DNA of 36,235 nucleotides from Lentisphaeria bacterium (GTDB lineage: Bacteria > Verrucomicrobiota > Lentisphaeria > Victivallales > UBA1829): positions 1 through 36,235 of the forward strand of contig JAGBXB010000016.1 in the NCBI GenBank assembly GCA_017629515.1, read 5' to 3'. The first letter of the stretch is position 1, and each line of letters starts with the position of its first letter. Shown piece after piece: positions 34,019-36,235 of this stretch. The translations under genes and the position numbers were made by a program. The notes below the pieces were generated by a model. That model did not search any database, was not told the DNA's origin, and saw nothing but the letters and a program-made list of their open reading frames with translations.

Positions 34019-35524
34019 ATGAAATACGGCCCTCTTTTCGGTATATGCAATAAACACGCAACACCTGAAACTCTGATAGATGAGATCAAACAGTTTGAGG
34101 CGGAAGGAGCCCATGGCGTCGTTATTGATCTTGACGGATTGCAGGAGGAATATTTTACCGGTGAATGGATCAGAAAAATCCTTGCGGCGTGTTGCAGAGT
34201 GGAAAGTTATGTGTGCTGTTACCGCAGTAAGAATACAGAACATATTTCCGATGAAAAACGGGCGGAATATCTCCTTATGGCGGCGCAGGAGGGGGCAGGA
34301 ATCGTTGATGTGATGGGGGATCTTTTTGATAAAGTGGACGGGGAACTCTCCTTTAACGCCCAAGCCGTGGAAAAACAGAAACTTCTGATAAAAAAGATAC
34401 AGGAATATGGTTCAAGCGTTCTTATGTCCTCCCACGTGTCAAAACCGTGCCGAATGGAAGAAACGATGAAATATTTTCATGCCCATTATGAACGGGGCGT
34501 CAATATTTCCAAAGCCGTTTTTCATTGCAATAACGAAGAGGAATTTGCCGAAAGCAGACGCATTTCCGAAAGAGTCTGCAATGAATTGCCCATTCCTTTT
34601 GTTTTTGTGTGCAGCGGGGAATACGGTAAAAAGTTCCAGCGTTATGAAACATTGCTTAATGGCAGCTTGATGACTTTTGTCCGCTGTCACGATAAAGATG
34701 TTCAGCCAAGCGTCAGGGAAGCATTGGATTTTATGAGGAAACGCACTCCCTGGGCAAGTGCTGCAGGAAGATCCCAATGCGGAGAATTTGTCAACAGAAC
34801 GGCAGTTATTACGGGTGCCGCTTCCGGTATGGGATTGCTTGCAGCAAAGAAATTTGCTGCACAGGGTGCTTCTGTCCTGCTGGTGGATATCAATAAGGAA
34901 GCATTGGATGATGCTGTGGAAGAAATCCGGAAAAATGGAGGAAAAGCGGCTGGGATGGTTGCAGACGTGAGAAGTTACGCTGATGCGGAAAAGGCGGCGG
35001 CAACGGCACTGGAAAAATTTTCCCGTATAGATTTTCTCCTTTGTTTTGCAGGCGGCTATGAACCCCGTTGCTGTAACAGTAATCTGCCTTTTTATCAACA
35101 GCCCATCGAGGTCATTGATTGGGGACTGGATGTGAATTTGAAAGGGCCGGTCTATTTTTCCAGAGCGTGTATGCCGGCAATGGTGAAGCAGAAATATGGT
35201 GTGATCATCTGTCTGGGTTCGGTAAGCGGCGTACAGGCTTCTCCCCAGGGGCCTATGTACGGAACAAGTAAAAATGGTTTGACCCAGTTTGTAAAATGTC
35301 TGGCACTTGCCGGAGCACCGCATAATGTAAGAGCGCTCTGTGTTGCGCCCGGACCGGTATTGACCCGTCCCGGTATGGCAAATATGCCTACTCCATTGAA
35401 ACGGGCGGCGGAAGTGGTGGAACTTGTGGATTTTATTATGAACATGTGTTCTGAAAGATCTTCTTTCATTACGGGAAGCACTCATTTTGTGGATGGCGGC
35501 TATCTCTGTAATTTCGGCAGATGA
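34019..35524 (+). CDS. Type I dehydroquinate-dehydratase-like barrel fused to a short-chain dehydrogenase
   Basis: A 501-residue two-domain protein. Residues 1-~245 resemble type I 3-dehydroquinate dehydratase (AroD): a segment with CCYRSKNTEH, then MSSHVSKP with His139 and GVNISKAVF with Lys165, matching AroD's catalytic His and Schiff-base Lys in position and spacing. The substrate-anchoring E-x-R-x-D near the N terminus reads VIDLDG, so the substrate may differ. Residues ~255-501 are an SDR: TGAASGMG (265-272), Ser in LGSVSG, Tyr414 and Lys418 (YGTSK), ending in the usual VDGGY. Known AroD fusions join AroE, not an SDR. AGGAG precedes ATG 34019. Inferred: a Schiff-base lyase and NAD(P)-dependent reductase acting in sequence on a polyol or keto acid. 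Confidence 0.72.
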   Translation: MKYGPLFGICNKHATPETLIDEIKQFEAEGAHGVVIDLDGLQEEYFTGEWIRKILAACCRVESYVCCYRSKNTEHISDEKRAEYLLMAAQEGAGIVDVMGDLFDKVDGELSFNAQAVEKQKLLIKKIQEYGSSVLMSSHVSKPCRMEETMKYFHAHYERGVNISKAVFHCNNEEEFAESRRISERVCNELPIPFVFVCSGEYGKKFQRYETLLNGSLMTFVRCHDKDVQPSVREALDFMRKRTPWASAAGRSQCGEFVNRTAVITGAASGMGLLAAKKFAAQGASVLLVDINKEALDDAVEEIRKNGGKAAGMVADVRSYADAEKAAATALEKFSRIDFLLCFAGGYEPRCCNSNLPFYQQPIEVIDWGLDVNLKGPVYFSRACMPAMVKQKYGVIICLGSVSGVQASPQGPMYGTSKNGLTQFVKCLALAGAPHNVRALCVAPGPVLTRPGMANMPTPLKRAAEVVELVDFIMNMCSERSSFITGSTHFVDGGYLCNFGR

Positions 35525-35869
35525 GAGATTCTTCTTCAATGATAAAAATAGAAGAAGATAGTATGTTAAGCTGAAAACTTTTACTCTGAAAATGTGAGAG
35601 AATGGGAATTATGACAATAATTAGTTTTATTGAAAAGTGGCACATTGAAAGTTGAGAATATATGCTGCTGTAATACATATACCTAAACTGAATATGTAAA
35701 AATTCCCGGTTCAGAAAGATTAAAAATGCCAGTCAAAAGCCAATCAAAATTTCAACTCTTTTTGCAGAATTGCAGACTGATCGAAAGCAAATTATCCAAA
35801 CAATAAATACTGCAAAATAAGCAAAAGGGCAGATAAAACAGAGAGCGGCAAGAGCAATCCTGCCCCTTT
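35525..35869. other. Low-GC gap between the fusion gene and the GNAT gene
   Basis: No supported gene in about 345 A/T-rich bases. It holds a possible stem (TCTTCTTC at 35530 with GAAGAAGA at 35551) just after the fusion gene, without a T run. A 14-codon frame is too short to call. Base composition differs visibly from the neighbouring coding DNA. Confidence 0.6.
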
Positions 35870-35873
35870 TTAC
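35823..35873 (-). terminator. Weak terminator candidate of the GNAT gene
   Basis: AAAAGGGCAG and CTGCCCCTTTT can pair with one bulge, overlapping the minus-strand stop codon. The loop is long (27 bases) and the following T run short. Confidence 0.3.
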
Positions 35874-36235
35874 ATTCCTTTTTGCATAACTTTTTCAAAG
35901 CGGAAGAAACCGGAAGTATTTATGTCTTTGAATTCTTCCGTCAGGTCATGTTCTTCCCGGTGAGATTCATTGAAAAATTCCACTATCTTGAAACCGCATT
36001 TATTTACATAAAAGTGGATGTTGCGCCGCTCAAAATAGGGGGTATGAGTTTCCCAAATCCTTGCATCCGGATAAGTTGACTCAATGAGCTGCCATGCTTT
36101 GAATCCAATCCGCTTATTGATGAACTCTTTAAATATAAAAAGCAAATCAAGAGAATACTTACCCATTGCGGAATCTTTACTGATGACTGTTGCTCCAGCA
36201 GGTACTCCATCAAGCATGATTGCCCAAAGATCTGT
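35870..36235 (-). CDS. GNAT-type N-acetyltransferase, partial
   Basis: The C-terminal ~121 residues of a protein whose frame stays open to the right window edge (residues TDLWAIMLDGVPAGATVIS at the edge). The pattern, a beta strand with IMLDG, later a helix (KAWQLIESTYPDARIWETHTP) and a final NIHFYVNKCGFKIVEFF segment, is typical of the GNAT fold, where NxxFY(x)xxGF lies near the end of the acetyl-CoA site. The acceptor substrate is unknown. The 5' end and promoter lie outside the window; an internal ATG at 36217 is not the likely start. Confidence 0.75.
   Translation of the reverse strand, partial: TDLWAIMLDGVPAGATVISKDSAMGKYSLDLLFIFKEFINKRIGFKAWQLIESTYPDARIWETHTPYFERRNIHFYVNKCGFKIVEFFNESHREEHDLTEEFKDINTSGFFRFEKVMQKGM

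Noticed and set aside
1..36235. CRISPR arrays, transposases, integrases, phage genes or rRNA
   Set aside because: Looked for and not seen; the tandem repeat near 17.9 kb is far too short for CRISPR, and no mobile-element gene or target-site duplication around the tRNA was found.

Overview
The window reads as chromosomal DNA of an anaerobic, carbohydrate-fermenting bacterium. Evidence is a complete six-gene Rnf complex, an HydF-type maturase for [FeFe]-hydrogenase, a large glycogen/alpha-glucan debranching enzyme, a Gfo/Idh oxidoreductase, an aldolase-dehydrogenase fusion and a sodium-coupled amino-acid carrier. The Ala/Lys/Pro-rich tail on ribosomal protein S2 and the general gene content would fit the PVC group, for example gut Lentisphaerota/Victivallales. 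That placement is an inference; no rRNA is present to settle it.

Left part (1-11435, all + strand, nearly gap-free): a MoxR ATPase, a DUF58 protein, a membrane transglutaminase and a divergent ECF-sigma-like protein with a membrane segment run directly into rnfA-B-C-D-G-E. Most junctions overlap (ATGA or TAATG) or are a few bases long, so the ten genes look co-transcribed. Next come two separately expressed + strand genes: a class II aldolase/short-chain dehydrogenase fusion (with its own promoter and a good terminator) and a 1448-residue GH13+GH133 debranching enzyme.

Middle part (17900-24760): rpsB-tsf on the minus strand, ending in a strong terminator; a 786-base non-coding stretch rich in perfect inverted repeats; a + strand AGCS sodium:alanine/glycine symporter; then, on the minus strand, a dual-specificity-type phosphatase and a Gfo/Idh/MocA oxidoreductase. 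The symporter and phosphatase converge on a shared bidirectional terminator.

Right part (24760-36235): a + strand pair formed by hydF and an overlapping, catalytically degenerate HypF-like gene; a type IIA topoisomerase pair (GyrB/ParE-type and GyrA/ParC-type) followed by a YkgJ-family cysteine protein; a tRNA-Asn; a fusion of a type I dehydroquinate-dehydratase-like barrel with a short-chain dehydrogenase; a low-GC gap; and the C-terminal part of a minus-strand GNAT acetyltransferase cut by the window edge.

How the genes may work together (inference): Rnf couples ferredoxin/NAD+ redox to an ion gradient. HydF points to a ferredoxin-linked hydrogenase elsewhere in the genome, and the sodium symporter could spend an Rnf-made sodium gradient. 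The most unusual items are the hydF/HypF-like pair whose HypF partner has lost nearly every catalytic signature, the dehydratase-like/SDR fusion, the structured non-coding island near 20.1 kb, and the membrane ECF-like protein between the MoxR module and rnf. Promoter-like sites in the window repeatedly use a TATATT-type -10.
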